Source of the DNA: Kistimonas asteriae
GTDB taxonomy: Bacteria > Pseudomonadota > Gammaproteobacteria > Pseudomonadales > Endozoicomonadaceae
DNA length: 64,000 bases
Reading direction: 5' to 3'
Assembly: GCF_018263925.1 (NCBI RefSeq)
Contig: NZ_JAEVHF010000017.1
Coordinates: 58,312 to 122,311, forward strand
The stretch's first letter is position 1; each line of letters begins with the position of its first letter. This document shows positions 9,710-19,260 of this stretch, in pieces. A model generated the notes under the pieces. The model saw only the letters and a list, made by a program, of their open reading frames with translations, was not told the origin of the DNA and ran no database searches. A program made the translations under genes and the position numbers.

Positions 9710-9803
9710 CAGGAACACTGGCTCAATATCATCGCCGTCATGACGTCAATATTCAGCGCTATATTTGATGTTGGCTGAGAGATTGCTGATTGTACTGATG
9801 CTT
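9710..9803 (+). pseudogene. Degenerate 5' fragment of a TauE/SafE permease gene
   Basis: Bases 9710-9775 align without gaps to codons 2-23 of the intact TauE/SafE gene at 11533. By eye 54 of 66 bases match, and the reading frame is kept: QEHWLNIIAVMTSIFSAIFD against QELWLSLIAFLTSTFTAIFG. The next codon is a TGA stop. Similarity continues with small gaps to about 9803 and then fades. The ATG is absent (TTA at that place). It is a relic of a second permease gene, with the S58 peptidase gene lying between relic and intact copy. Confidence 0.75.
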
Positions 9804-9875
9804 GGTAAACCATTGATTGACCAATCGAAAGTGATTGTGCAGACGGTTTATCTCATAAGGTGTTGACCATATACT

Positions 9876-9894
9876 GCTAACCACTCAGGTTAGC
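9876..9894. repeat. Perfect 7-bp inverted repeat hairpin
   Basis: GCTAACC and GGTTAGC flank a 5-nt loop. No T-run follows on either strand, so it is not a classical terminator. It may be a relic of a mobile element end. Confidence 0.4.
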
Positions 9895-10007
9895 ACTACC
9901 ACCTCCATCAACTTCTACTTCCTGTAGCTTCAATGCACTACAACAGGATGGGCTAGTCACAAAAACCAGCACATTTTTCAGAGCCATCCTGCTCCTGAAT
10001 AGCCTTT

Positions 10008-11045
10008 TTAATCCTGTTTCATCATGCTCTGATGTATCTCTGCTGCTGAAGGAAATACTGAAACACTTTCTGCCATTAACACAGCCCGATGAATAGCCGT
10101 TTCCATCACAGATGCAGCAATCACCCCTAGCGTGTTGACATTAACAGACGCTATCTCGCCAGTACCCACTGAGAATATCGTGTCACCATCATTTAAGGTA
10201 TGGACTGGCCTGATGGCCCGAGCATAACCATCATGTGCCATCTGGGCGACCTTGAGCGCCTCGGATTTTGTCAGTGTGGCATTCGTAACAATGGCTCCTA
10301 TGGTTGTGTTACGGCTCACAAAACCCGGTTCACTGGCATCCTGAATAACCAAAGTAGTACCACTAATAAATCCTTTGTCATTCCGGGTACCGGCCAGAAT
10401 TTGCCCACTGCGATCGTAAACATCGCCCCAGGCATTAACGGCAACAATAGCACCGACCACAAGACCGCTATCCAACTCGATGCTGTATGTTCCCAAGCCT
10501 GACTTCGTCGCATATGACATACCGCGGATCTTACCCACAGTAGCACCAGTTCCCGCCCCGACGTTACCTTCCGCCAGGCCGATCCGATTTGCTGCCCTGG
10601 CTGCCGTCTGCCCCATCACGATATCAGGCCGAGCAGAGGGATCACCGACGCTCAGGTCATACAGCACAGCCCCCGTGACAATTGGCACCCGTGCCTCCCC
10701 GGTATTGAAACCGATGCCCTCCTTCTCCAGTTGCCGAGCCACGCCACTCATGGCCTCAAGACCAAAAGCACTGCCACCGGCAAGGACTACAGCATGCACG
10801 TTGTCCACCAGGTTTTCCGGTTTCAATAGATCGGTTTCCCGGGTGCCGGGTGCCGCACCACGCACATCCACTGACGCGATGGCTCCGGCATCAAAACGCA
10901 GCACTGTGACACCGGTCATGCCTTTCTCATCACTGACCTGCCCAATTTTCACATTCTTGATAGCGAAGAACTGATCAGGCTTGTAATCCTTCTGTCCCTG
11001 AAATGGGATATCCAGGTTTGTGAGTGAATCCTGCCAGTCAGTCAT
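10008..11045 (-). CDS. S58 family peptidase (DmpA / P1 aminopeptidase-like)
   Basis: A 345-residue N-terminal-nucleophile hydrolase of the L-aminopeptidase/D-esterase (DmpA, BapA, NylC) family. Family marks are GVTVLRFDAGAIASVDVRG (45-63), AVVLAGGSAFGLEA (85-98), GNVGAGTGATVGK (160-172) and VGAIVAVNAWGD (197-208). The expected self-cleavage site is Asn246-Thr247 in SRNTTIGAIVTNATL: Thr247 becomes the free nucleophile, as in NylC at its Asn/Thr bond. The product should be an alpha chain of 246 and a beta chain of 99 residues. Members release N-terminal residues from small peptides, beta-peptides or amides; the substrate here cannot be read from the sequence. It has no signal peptide and no operon partner. 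Confidence 0.9.
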   Translation of the reverse strand: MTDWQDSLTNLDIPFQGQKDYKPDQFFAIKNVKIGQVSDEKGMTGVTVLRFDAGAIASVDVRGAAPGTRETDLLKPENLVDNVHAVVLAGGSAFGLEAMSGVARQLEKEGIGFNTGEARVPIVTGAVLYDLSVGDPSARPDIVMGQTAARAANRIGLAEGNVGAGTGATVGKIRGMSYATKSGLGTYSIELDSGLVVGAIVAVNAWGDVYDRSGQILAGTRNDKGFISGTTLVIQDASEPGFVSRNTTIGAIVTNATLTKSEALKVAQMAHDGYARAIRPVHTLNDGDTIFSVGTGEIASVNVNTLGVIAASVMETAIHRAVLMAESVSVFPSAAEIHQSMMKQD

Positions 11046-11532
11046 TGTGTTTGTCCTTGCTTGAGTGTGCCATCAAACATATCTGGCGATCTTAACCACA
11101 ATCGACTTTGGCAGCCTCTTGGATAGCAATAGCGACCAGATGACATCATTTAAACAAATAAATAACCGTTATTATAATTTTCAGTCAGCTATTGAGTCTG
11201 TTTTTAAACACTGTGATTACCCCTGTGCTCCGTTAAAAGTCCCCCCTCAATAGCTGAAACCGGATACTAAAAATTACAACACATCTCTATCAATACTAAT
11301 GGTTATGCATTTTTAATAACTCGTTATCAGGCTCATGGCTATGCTCCATCCATTCCTGCCAGGGATCACTTTTTGATTATCTTGCCTTACCCATCAACAG
11401 ATCAGCACCAAGTCTCCAACATAGGGACTGTTTCAACCGTCTTCCTGTATTAGGCGAATATCATTCAAAAACGTTTTATCTGTACCACAAAGCACGGGAT
11501 AATCTCCCTATCACCACACCGATAAAAAAGAC
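11046..11532. other. Intergenic region, no gene seen
   Basis: These 487 bp are AT-rich between the divergent peptidase and TauE genes. I see short open frames with poor starts only, no RNA gene and no convincing terminator. The promoters of both flanking genes should lie here. Confidence 0.5.
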
Positions 11533-12243
11533 ATGCAGGAACTCTGGCTCAGCCTCATCGCTTTCCTGACGTCAACATTCACCGCTATCTTCGGTGTTGG
11601 CGGAGGAGTCCTGCTGATCGCACTGATGCCGGGCCTGCTACCTCCTGCTGCAATCATTCCCGTTCATGCTGTTGTTCAGCTGGCCAGCAATGGCAGTCGC
11701 GTCCTCTTTGCCTGGCGAACGGTTGAATGGCACATCGTGGGTCGCTATGCCGGTGGTGCCTGCCTGGGCGCACTGATTGGCTCTGAAACCGTTCTGGTTC
11801 TGAACCCCGAGTGGATTCCCTTGCTGCTTGGTATCTGTATCCTACTTCTAACGTGGTTGCCCCCCTTGCCCATGCACCGGTTGCCTTACCGGTTTTTCTC
11901 CTTTGGCGCCATACACACCCTGCTGGCCACCTTGGCCGGTGCCACCGGGCCGCTCAGCTCAGCCTTCCTGAGCCGGGAAGGGCTGACACGGGATCCGCTG
12001 GTCACCACCACCGGCGCCTTTATGGGCACAGCCCACGCCCTGAAAGTCCTGGCGTTTATACTGCTCGGGTTCAGTTTCGCCCCTTACCTGACCCTGATGC
12101 TATGGATGAGCCTGGCAGCCATTGTCGGCTCATGGGTTGGCACAGGATTGCGCCGTTTCTTGCCAGACGTGTCTTTTCAGCGCTTTTTCAAGCTTTTGCT
12201 GAGTATCCTGGCTCTTCGCCTGATTGGTATGACTCTCAGTTAA
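11533..12243 (+). CDS. TauE/SafE family sulfite/sulfonate exporter-like permease
   Basis: A 236-residue integral membrane protein, about the usual length. It has around eight hydrophobic segments and the family start: an N-terminal helix leading to TAIFGVGGGVLLIALMPGLLPPAAIIPVHA, with the GxGGG motif and PxxAIPxHA-like turn. The related half-repeat appears in GAIHTLLATLAGATGPLSSAFL. TauE/SafE proteins move sulfite, sulfoacetate or other small organic anions across the inner membrane; the substrate is unknown here. It starts at the ATG at 11533 with a poor purine-rich upstream site. A decayed copy of its 5' end lies at 9710-9803. Confidence 0.85.
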   Translation: MQELWLSLIAFLTSTFTAIFGVGGGVLLIALMPGLLPPAAIIPVHAVVQLASNGSRVLFAWRTVEWHIVGRYAGGACLGALIGSETVLVLNPEWIPLLLGICILLLTWLPPLPMHRLPYRFFSFGAIHTLLATLAGATGPLSSAFLSREGLTRDPLVTTTGAFMGTAHALKVLAFILLGFSFAPYLTLMLWMSLAAIVGSWVGTGLRRFLPDVSFQRFFKLLLSILALRLIGMTLS

Positions 12244-12414
12244 AGGCTAAAGGTTTTCTTTCAAACCAGAGACTAATAATTGAATGCGATATGCAGCAAA
12301 CAATATATCGTTTTCTCTAATAAAAAAGGCGTGCCAGTCACAACAAGCCAAAAACATGGAAGATCAAATTAACTATGCTTTCTTAATGGACTTTCTGTCT
12401 TGCACGGATAGCAA

Positions 12415-15195
12415 ATGGCAAAAAACGGCATCCCAACTTCACCGATTCCTGCCACACAGCACATTTATATTCAGGCAGGCAAACCCTTCTACACGGCTAC
12501 TGGGGGCATCTTTGGACGGTCAGTGAAATACGTTCCAGTCCCCATACAGTATGTGATCCCCATTACTGCACAAAATACCGTAATTCATGTGCCGAAAGGC
12601 TGGAGTGTCCAGGTTATAAAGAACCCTGCCATGTATTACCCTCCCATGGCGGCACCACAGACAGCAAAGCCTGCACACCACGGGCATTATCTACCAAGCC
12701 ATAGCCCCCAGCCCCCCCAACAGCAGCCAGGGGATGCCTTGCGCAATGAATACAACCGACTGTGGCAGCAGGATGCTTCAATCAACCAGGATCATGTTCT
12801 GGAGACAGTCGCGACCTGTTTGCGCCCGTCACTGCAAAAAAAAGGGTTTCAGGCAAATACAGTGTCCGAGGCAAAGACTGTTATACAAAAACTGAAAAAC
12901 GAGATGGCTCTGGAAACCATTCGGCATGTCGAAGACCTGGTTCAGAATATTGATAGCCATGAGCAGTACAGCGCCTTTAAAAGCAGGGAGGCTCCCCAGA
13001 CGAGCAAAGCGCCCCACCATACAGGTGAGCACAAAAAGATCGCTCCCCGGAATATAGAAACCGCACCAGCTTCATCATTACGTGAATCCCCCGCCCGAGA
13101 TATCACGGCTGATGATGGTGACATTACCGATGAAGCGTTGGCTGATGAATCAGGCCTGCTGACAATAGCGGGAAGAAATATATTCGATACAGAGGAAACA
13201 ACAGAGTCTACTCTACCGACTGTTGCAGCGTCATCAACAGACGTAATCGATGACCCGACGCTGGCAGAGCAAGGCGAGATCGCCTACCCCAACGACACCA
13301 TTGAAATGCCTGCAACAGGATTATCTCCTGTTGGCGACCCAACCACTGTAGTGCCTACGCCACCACCACAGGAACAGCCGACTCAAAAAACCACAATTCC
13401 ATTAGCACCGATCGATAAAGAAACACCGGTAGCCCCCTCCCCTGATAAAGCGTCGAATCAACCATCATCCACCAAAATAAAACCCGAGATACCCCAAAAG
13501 CCTGAGCATTTAGCCCGCACATCTGTCGAAGCAGAAACAACAGTTAAACAGCCATCCAATCTGAGCATTACGATAGGCAAAACACCGGCAGCGTCCTCCC
13601 TGCCAGAAACAACAGCAGAGCCGCTATTATCGACTACCGAGACCAATACAGAAAAAGCAAACAACCGGCCCGACGCAGATACACAAACCAGCTCCCCCAA
13701 GCCGCTGGATAATCGTGGGAGTGCACAAGTAAGATCAGGCGTAGCAGCATCCGCAAATAACACGCGACATCAAAACGCAGCTGCTCTGCAGCCAGCCGAT
13801 AAGACTGACTCTTCAATAAAGGCTGAGAACCAGGTATCTGCTCTGCAGGCTGATCCAATCAAAACAACAGCTCCTCCATCAGATTCACGACCTCCGCTTC
13901 CCGATAAATCTCTATTTCTAAAATTTAAAGCGTTTATTAGTCAGTTATTCCAGAAACAATCAAAGACTGACACTGATTTAGCCCGTATCGAGTCCAGCTC
14001 CGTAAAAAGCCCATCATCGATAGCGTCCAGTAACGCTTCTGATATTGCAGACCTGGCCTCGCTAGAGGAAGAGAGCAGCGACTACACAGTTGCTGATGCG
14101 AATAGCCAGTCTGAACCAATTGATACACTCTACACGAGTGACATTGGCTCAGGGTATGATGAGGATGAATGGAATGAATGGGATGACGACGATGATGACT
14201 TTGAGGAGTGGAGTGAAAGCAGTGTCGAAAACGCTGTACCGTCAACCACTTATGAAAATACCAACCATTTAAATTCTTACGAAAACATCAGCAAGTTACA
14301 AACGTACGAAAACCTTGATGCATTGGCCCAGCCTGACGTTGACAAGAAAGCAACGACAACCGAATCCCCTCAGGAAAGCCCTTCACATGCTTATGAAAAT
14401 CTGCGTGTTCTGAATGAACCTGATGCAACGCCTGCGATGCCAGATACGGTAGCAGCACCAAAACCGTCAGAGCTTAACACCGACACAGAAACGTTAAATA
14501 GCCCTAGAGATGAACAGGGCAGCAGCTCAATGAGTGCATTTGAAGCGTCAATAAAGGCAGCCGTAGAAGCTCGAGAACAGCGCCAGAAAACTAAAACGTT
14601 AGGCAATGCACAGGCTCAAAACACGGCAACATCAGGAAAAACGAATCCACCAGAAAGCCCAAATGAGCCACTGCCCTCAAACCTTACCGTAACATCTCCA
14701 GACTCAAATACAGAACACCAGCCAGAGAAAAACACTGACGTAGATTCTGAGTCTCTCTCTCAAGCGAACATGTCAAAAGTAGATTTAACGTTACCCAAAG
14801 CCAAAGAGCCGAAAGACAACCGGGCACTCACGTTAGAAGCAATAAGATCACAACAGTACAAGCTAAAACCTGTTGGCGAGACTACGAAACAATCAAATGC
14901 TCCAACAGGCATTCAATCTATCCATAACTCTATAGTTAGCAACAGAGGAGCTCTTGATGGTGGTCTTGCAGAGAAAATAGAAGAGCTGTTTGATGATGGT
15001 TATGAGTCTGATAGCAAAGCAGAAGAGGCTACACACAAACGCGAACAATTAGTCGGTAAAATAAAGCGCTTAATACTGAGTCAGAATAGCGAATTACCGC
15101 CAGAACAGGTGCAGAACGTCGCGCAGAAAATCTATGATCTGGACAATAAAACGATAGGTGAGATTGAAGATATTATTGACGAAATGGGTAGCTAG
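12415..15195 (+). CDS. Large disordered protein with tandem Tyr-Glu-Asn repeats, candidate host-directed effector
   Basis: A 926-residue protein of no family I know. Residues 1-80 are Pro/Tyr/Ile-rich and may be ordered. About 110-170 is helical and charged. Most of 170-800 is Pro/Ser/Thr/Gln-rich and looks disordered. Residues 583-600 are a Trp/Asp/Glu cluster (WDDDDDDFEEW). Three tandem nine-residue units then follow, with Tyr at 613, 622 and 631 and a fourth copy at Tyr660. The consensus is [S/T/A]-Tyr-Glu-Asn-x-x-x-Leu. Their codons differ synonymously (tat/tac, aat/aac, tta/ttg/ctg), so the peptide is what is kept. Phosphorylated Tyr-x-Asn is the core of Grb2-type SH2 ligands. The last 90 residues are helical and acidic, ending in an EIEDIIDEMGS tail. 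There is no signal peptide or membrane span. It is a solitary gene between the TauE-like gene and parC. Confidence 0.75.
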   Translation: MAKNGIPTSPIPATQHIYIQAGKPFYTATGGIFGRSVKYVPVPIQYVIPITAQNTVIHVPKGWSVQVIKNPAMYYPPMAAPQTAKPAHHGHYLPSHSPQPPQQQPGDALRNEYNRLWQQDASINQDHVLETVATCLRPSLQKKGFQANTVSEAKTVIQKLKNEMALETIRHVEDLVQNIDSHEQYSAFKSREAPQTSKAPHHTGEHKKIAPRNIETAPASSLRESPARDITADDGDITDEALADESGLLTIAGRNIFDTEETTESTLPTVAASSTDVIDDPTLAEQGEIAYPNDTIEMPATGLSPVGDPTTVVPTPPPQEQPTQKTTIPLAPIDKETPVAPSPDKASNQPSSTKIKPEIPQKPEHLARTSVEAETTVKQPSNLSITIGKTPAASSLPETTAEPLLSTTETNTEKANNRPDADTQTSSPKPLDNRGSAQVRSGVAASANNTRHQNAAALQPADKTDSSIKAENQVSALQADPIKTTAPPSDSRPPLPDKSLFLKFKAFISQLFQKQSKTDTDLARIESSSVKSPSSIASSNASDIADLASLEEESSDYTVADANSQSEPIDTLYTSDIGSGYDEDEWNEWDDDDDDFEEWSESSVENAVPSTTYENTNHLNSYENISKLQTYENLDALAQPDVDKKATTTESPQESPSHAYENLRVLNEPDATPAMPDTVAAPKPSELNTDTETLNSPRDEQGSSSMSAFEASIKAAVEAREQRQKTKTLGNAQAQNTATSGKTNPPESPNEPLPSNLTVTSPDSNTEHQPEKNTDVDSESLSQANMSKVDLTLPKAKEPKDNRALTLEAIRSQQYKLKPVGETTKQSNAPTGIQSIHNSIVSNRGALDGGLAEKIEELFDDGYESDSKAEEATHKREQLVGKIKRLILSQNSELPPEQVQNVAQKIYDLDNKTIGEIEDIIDEMGS
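14248..14415 (+). repeat. Coding repeats for Tyr-Glu-Asn-x-x-x-Leu units
   Basis: Three units in tandem at 27-bp spacing, with Tyr codons at 14251, 14278 and 14305, plus one separated copy with its Tyr codon at 14392. Synonymous divergence between copies argues for selection on the peptide and against recent slippage. Confidence 0.85.
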
Positions 15196-15448
15196 CTCGA
15201 TCAGCCACTGAGTCGTGCAGTAAAATAACCATTTCCCATTCATCAAACAGCCACAGTAAGAAGTGACGTTTTCCGGCCTTCACTAATGCACTGCAATTCA
15301 CTCGCCGCCCAATCTCCCACTGGCCATCCCGCCCCCATAACTGGCAAACTATGCCGATTACTCTTTCCCGCTGACACCGCATGCCGAACCTGAGACACCG
15401 GCCCGGCGGTGCTATGTTTGGAAAACCGTTTCAGAACCGGACGACAGA
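15196..15448. promoter_or_regulatory. parC upstream region
   Basis: These 253 bp hold no supported gene; open frames on the minus strand here overlap parC or the upstream gene and look spurious. The parC promoter should lie here, but no near-consensus -35/-10 pair was convincing. Confidence 0.35.
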
Positions 15449-17722
15449 ATGACGGACCAGATCGTAATCGGTGACGACGGCGTCGAACGCCAGTCACTGC
15501 GGGCCTATACCGAAATGGCCTACCTCAACTACTCCATGTACGTAATCCTGGACCGGGCCCTGCCCCACATCGGCGACGGCCTCAAGCCCGTTCAGCGCCG
15601 GATTGTGTACGCCATGAGCGAGCTGGGCCTCAAGAACACCGCCAAGTACAAGAAATCCGCCCGTACTGTCGGTGACGTACTGGGTAAATACCATCCCCAT
15701 GGGGACAGCGCCTGCTACGAAGCCATGGTGCTGATGGCCCAACCGTTTTCCTACCGTTACCCGCTGGTCGACGGCCAGGGCAACTGGGGTTCCCCGGATG
15801 ATCCGAAATCCTTCGCCGCCATGCGTTACACCGAAGCGCGTCTGGGCGCCTATGCCGAGGTGCTGCTCAGCGAGCTGGGCCAGGGCACGGTGGAGTGGCA
15901 ACCCAACTTCGACGGCACCCTGGACGAACCATGCACTCTGCCAGCACGGCTGCCCAACCTGCTGCTCAACGGTACCACCGGCATCGCCGTCGGCATGGCG
16001 ACCGATATTCCGCCCCACAACCTGAAGGAAGTGGCCGAGGCCTGTATCCACATGCTGGACAACCCGGCCGCCGGGGTGGAAGACCTCTGCGAATTCATCA
16101 AGGCGCCGGACTTCCCGACCGAAGCCGAGATCATCACCCCGCGGGATGAAATCCTGAAGATGTACCACCAGGGTCGCGGCAGCCTGCGGATGCGTGCGGT
16201 CTACATGCGGGAAGGCCCGGATATCGTCGTCACCGCCCTGCCGCACCAGGTTTCCGGTGCCAAGGTGCTGGAACAGATCGCCGACCAGATGCAGAAGAAA
16301 AAGCTGCCCATGGTCGCCGACCTCCGTGACGAATCCGACCACGAGAACCCGACCCGCCTGGTAATTACGCCCCGTTCCAACCGGGTCGATGCCGAGCAGC
16401 TGATGAACCACCTGTTCGCCACCACGGATCTGGAGCGCACCTACCGGGTCAACATGAACATGATCGGCATTGACGGCAAGCCGCAGGTGAAGGCGCTGGA
16501 CAAGATCCTGTTTGAGTGGCTCACCTACCGGACGGAAACCGTCCGCCGTCGTCTGCAGCATCGCCTCGACAAGGTGCTGGCACGCCTGCATATCCTCGAA
16601 GGTTTGCTGATCGCCTTCCTGAACATTGATGAAATCATCGAAATCATCCGCACCGAGGATGAGCCGAAAGAGGCTATGATGCGCCGGTTCGGGTTGTCTG
16701 AGCGTCAGGCGGAAGCGATCCTCGAGATCAAGCTGCGCCAGCTGGCCAAGCTGGAAGAGATGAAGATCCGCGGCGAGCAGGATGAACTCAGCCAGGAACG
16801 GGATGCCCTGGAACTGACCCTGAGCTCCGAGCGCCGGCTCAAGACCCAGGTTAAGAAAGAGCTGAAGGCGGATGCTGAGACCTTCGGCGACGAACGTCGC
16901 TCACCTCTGGCGATTCGCAGCGAAGCCCGTGCACTGTCTGAAACCGAGCTGATGACCGCTGACCCGGTCACTGTCGTACTGTCGAAGAAAGGCTGGGTGC
17001 GCGCCGCCAAGGGCCATGATATCGACGCCGCCAAACTCAGCTACAAGTCTGGCGACAGTTACCTGCTATCCGTCCAGGGTCGCAGCAACCAAGCGACGAT
17101 ATTCCTGGACTCCACCGGCCGGGCCTACACCATAGCCACCCATACCCTACCCTCGGCCCGCAGCCAGGGTGAGCCGTTGACTGGTAGGGTCAACCCGCCG
17201 CCCGGCGCCACCTTCGACGCGGCGCTGATCGGCAACGACGACGACCACTACCTGCTGACCAGCGACGCCGGTTACGGTTTCGTCACCCGCATCGCCGACC
17301 TGAGCGCGCGCAATAAGGCCGGGAAAGCCGCACTGACTCTGCCCAAAGGGGCGCGGGCATTGCCACCGATATCGATGAAAACGAAGGATGAACTCTTCGT
17401 GGTCGCCATTAGTAATGAAGGCCGGATGCTGGTGTTCCCGCTCAGCGAACTGCCAGTGATGGCGCGCGGCAAGGGGAACAAACTGATCAACATTCCTTCT
17501 GCCAAGGCTGCCAGCCGTGAGGAATATGTGGTCTGTGTCGCCCTGTTGAGCACGGACGATACCCTGATCGTGCATTCCGGCAAGCGTTATATCCGCCTGA
17601 AGTCGTCTGACCTGGATCATTACCGGGGTGAGCGTGGTCGCCGCGGCAACAAGCTACCCCGCGGTTTCCAGAAGGTGGATAGGATCGAAACCGTCACCAA
17701 AGGGAATGATCCCGAGGAATAA
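15449..17722 (+). CDS. parC: DNA topoisomerase IV subunit A
   Basis: A 757-residue ParC, close to the E. coli length of 752. The winged-helix/tower region is near-identical to the family pattern: [15 protein letters not shown] (42-56), [20 protein letters not shown] (79-98) and the catalytic Tyr127 in AMRYTEARL. Quinolone-determining positions are wild type: Ser87 and Glu91, equivalent to E. coli Ser80 and Glu84. The C-terminal third has ParC-type beta-pinwheel blades. With ParE (not in this window) it decatenates daughter chromosomes. The gene is GC-rich, unlike the preceding tyrosine-repeat gene, and ends at a strong bidirectional terminator. parE is not adjacent. Confidence 0.98.
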   Translation: MTDQIVIGDDGVERQSLRAYTEMAYLNYSMYVILDRALPHIGDGLKPVQRRIVYAMSELGLKNTAKYKKSARTVGDVLGKYHPHGDSACYEAMVLMAQPFSYRYPLVDGQGNWGSPDDPKSFAAMRYTEARLGAYAEVLLSELGQGTVEWQPNFDGTLDEPCTLPARLPNLLLNGTTGIAVGMATDIPPHNLKEVAEACIHMLDNPAAGVEDLCEFIKAPDFPTEAEIITPRDEILKMYHQGRGSLRMRAVYMREGPDIVVTALPHQVSGAKVLEQIADQMQKKKLPMVADLRDESDHENPTRLVITPRSNRVDAEQLMNHLFATTDLERTYRVNMNMIGIDGKPQVKALDKILFEWLTYRTETVRRRLQHRLDKVLARLHILEGLLIAFLNIDEIIEIIRTEDEPKEAMMRRFGLSERQAEAILEIKLRQLAKLEEMKIRGEQDELSQERDALELTLSSERRLKTQVKKELKADAETFGDERRSPLAIRSEARALSETELMTADPVTVVLSKKGWVRAAKGHDIDAAKLSYKSGDSYLLSVQGRSNQATIFLDSTGRAYTIATHTLPSARSQGEPLTGRVNPPPGATFDAALIGNDDDHYLLTSDAGYGFVTRIADLSARNKAGKAALTLPKGARALPPISMKTKDELFVVAISNEGRMLVFPLSELPVMARGKGNKLINIPSAKAASREEYVVCVALLSTDDTLIVHSGKRYIRLKSSDLDHYRGERGRRGNKLPRGFQKVDRIETVTKGNDPEE

Positions 17723-17782
17723 TCACCTGAACTGCCGGCCAGTTTCGGCCGGCACGGCTTTCAACAAACACACTGCCACACA

Positions 17783-17815
17783 ATTAAAAAGCCCCAGAAA
17801 CTGGGGCTTTTTAAT
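17783..17815. terminator. Bidirectional terminator between parC and the BCCT gene
   Basis: Perfect inverted repeat AAAAAGCCCCAG / CTGGGGCTTTTT with a 3-nt loop. A-run and T-run flanks allow termination in both directions for two convergent genes. Confidence 0.92.
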
Positions 17816-17835
17816 TTACAACGGTCGAACGCGAA

Positions 17836-19053
17836 TCAATTCGCCAGTTCGATCTTGCTGTAATCCACTTTTTCGTCTTCTTCTGCGGCTTTGATCTGCA
17901 TAACCGGCTTCAGCTTGGTCGCCAGAATATATACGAAACAGGCGAAGAACAGGCCGATCACCAGCGCACCAACCCACTGGATCTGCAGGAAGTCCAGCTT
18001 GAACAACAATGTCAGCACACTCATAACAGCGATGTTGCCCAGAATGTATTTCACTTTGCCAAGCCGTGCCACCGTCAGCTTCAGGTTATCGGTATACAGG
18101 CGAATCAGGGAATCCAGCGAATTGATCACGAAGGTAACCCCTACAAACACCATCGCCAGGTTGTAGAAACCAGCCGTTTCCAGCCCGTTGGCATGGTAGT
18201 AGTACAGAACCGAGAACCAGATCCCCAGCGGAATAGACGGCACCACCAGCATAGCGGCAAACAGCTGCCAGGTGGTCAGGCCACCCACAAAGCGGGAAGT
18301 AAACTGACCGATCATGATGCTCCAGGAGAACCACCAGAACAGGTAAAACTCGTGGTAATCATTCATCGGCAACACGAACTCATGGATATTGCCGAAATAG
18401 CCGCCCAGCAGTGCTAAGGTCTTGGCCATTTCAACCGCGCCGTTTTCGGTCGACAGCATCGCACCGCCCCACATGACGGCGATCAGCCCCAGGAACAACA
18501 GGCTGGTCGAGATGCTCAGAAAGCGCACATAACGCAGGCTAGTACTGGAATAGACGGCAATGGCAATAGCGACGAACACTATCAGGTAGAAGGAGGCGAC
18601 AATGGTCTCACCGTCCCCGACCTGCGGCAGGTACCAGGGCAGGTTCGCCAACAGCAGGTAAGCGGTGAAAGCACAGGTGCCGATGATGACAATATTGTTG
18701 ATGATCTTCACCAGCGGCAGCTCAAAGAAACCCACCTTTGGTTCAATCACGCTGAAATAAAAACAGGTCAGGAAATAAAAGGCCCAGATCAGGAAACCCC
18801 AGAATCCGAACTCAATGGCCAGTGGGTTGGTGAACCCATACTCTGGGCTGGCCTGCAGATCCGCATAACCGGCGAATTCAGTCAGCGGGAACATGATCAG
18901 TCCCACATCAAGGCCCGAGGTGAACAAAATGGCAATAAACGTCAGGGTACGTACCGGTGTATTACCAATGCACCGAACATTGCCCCACTTGATCAGAATG
19001 AACACCACCGCAAGGAAGGTGAACAGCATGCCGGCAGATAACCAGGCAGTCAT
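17836..19053 (-). CDS. BCCT family choline/betaine-type transporter (short form)
   Basis: A 405-residue membrane protein with 10-12 hydrophobic segments. The start at 19053 has GGAG 7 nt upstream; a longer frame to 19134 adds a basic leader without support. The BCCT signature lies around residues 240-285: HEFYLFWWFSWSIMIG followed by FTSRFVGGLTTWQLF, matching the Trp-rich helix 8 and its arginine loop. BCCT carriers usually have 500-700 residues, so this is a compact member lacking the long regulatory tails; it still has a short acidic C-terminal tail (AAEEDEKVDYSKIE). It lies 207 bp downstream of betA on the same strand, suggesting uptake of choline for the BetB/BetA pathway or of betaine itself. 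Confidence 0.8.
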   Translation of the reverse strand: MTAWLSAGMLFTFLAVVFILIKWGNVRCIGNTPVRTLTFIAILFTSGLDVGLIMFPLTEFAGYADLQASPEYGFTNPLAIEFGFWGFLIWAFYFLTCFYFSVIEPKVGFFELPLVKIINNIVIIGTCAFTAYLLLANLPWYLPQVGDGETIVASFYLIVFVAIAIAVYSSTSLRYVRFLSISTSLLFLGLIAVMWGGAMLSTENGAVEMAKTLALLGGYFGNIHEFVLPMNDYHEFYLFWWFSWSIMIGQFTSRFVGGLTTWQLFAAMLVVPSIPLGIWFSVLYYYHANGLETAGFYNLAMVFVGVTFVINSLDSLIRLYTDNLKLTVARLGKVKYILGNIAVMSVLTLLFKLDFLQIQWVGALVIGLFFACFVYILATKLKPVMQIKAAEEDEKVDYSKIELAN

Positions 19054-19260
19054 AGGCTTCTCCAAAGTTGCTCGTTTTTTATTGTTAGATGGTCGTGATC
19101 TGCCTGTCTTTCTGTGAATGTAACGGCAAACCACCTGATGGTCGGTTATCCTTGTCCGACCCCAAAAACCCCAAACATCATGAATCTCTGCCAGCTGAAT
19201 CGTCGCCTTTCCCCACTCCGGCGTTATTCAACTGGCAATCGTCGTACACGTCACAACAGC

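Larger units (their letters stand above)
9644..10007. other. Non-coding stretch with a decayed gene fragment and a hairpin
   Basis: No intact gene. It holds the TauE-like remnant (9710-9803), a perfect 7-bp hairpin (9876-9894), and a longer inverted pair, CAGGATGGGCT near 9943 against AGCCATCCTG near 9982. The mixture looks like remains of an insertion or duplication. Confidence 0.5.

Noticed and set aside
11065..11253. 62-codon plus-strand frame upstream of the TauE gene
   Set aside because: Begins with a GTG inside the promoter region of the peptidase gene, without a ribosome site or protein-like composition.
12284..12526. 80-codon frame overlapping the start of the tyrosine-repeat gene
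   Set aside because: Overlaps a much longer frame, and no domain is visible.
14095..14160. EPIYA-type phosphorylation motif in the 926-residue protein (SEPIDTLYTS)
   Set aside because: It has Glu-Pro-Ile but no Tyr-Ala after it, so it does not meet the EPIYA pattern.
15494..16591. 365-codon minus-strand open frame inside parC
   Set aside because: It is the antisense of a strongly conserved gene with GC-rich codons, shows no domain and has no ribosome site. Similar antisense frames in the thiolase, FadB/J, ubiD and rep genes were dropped for the same reason.
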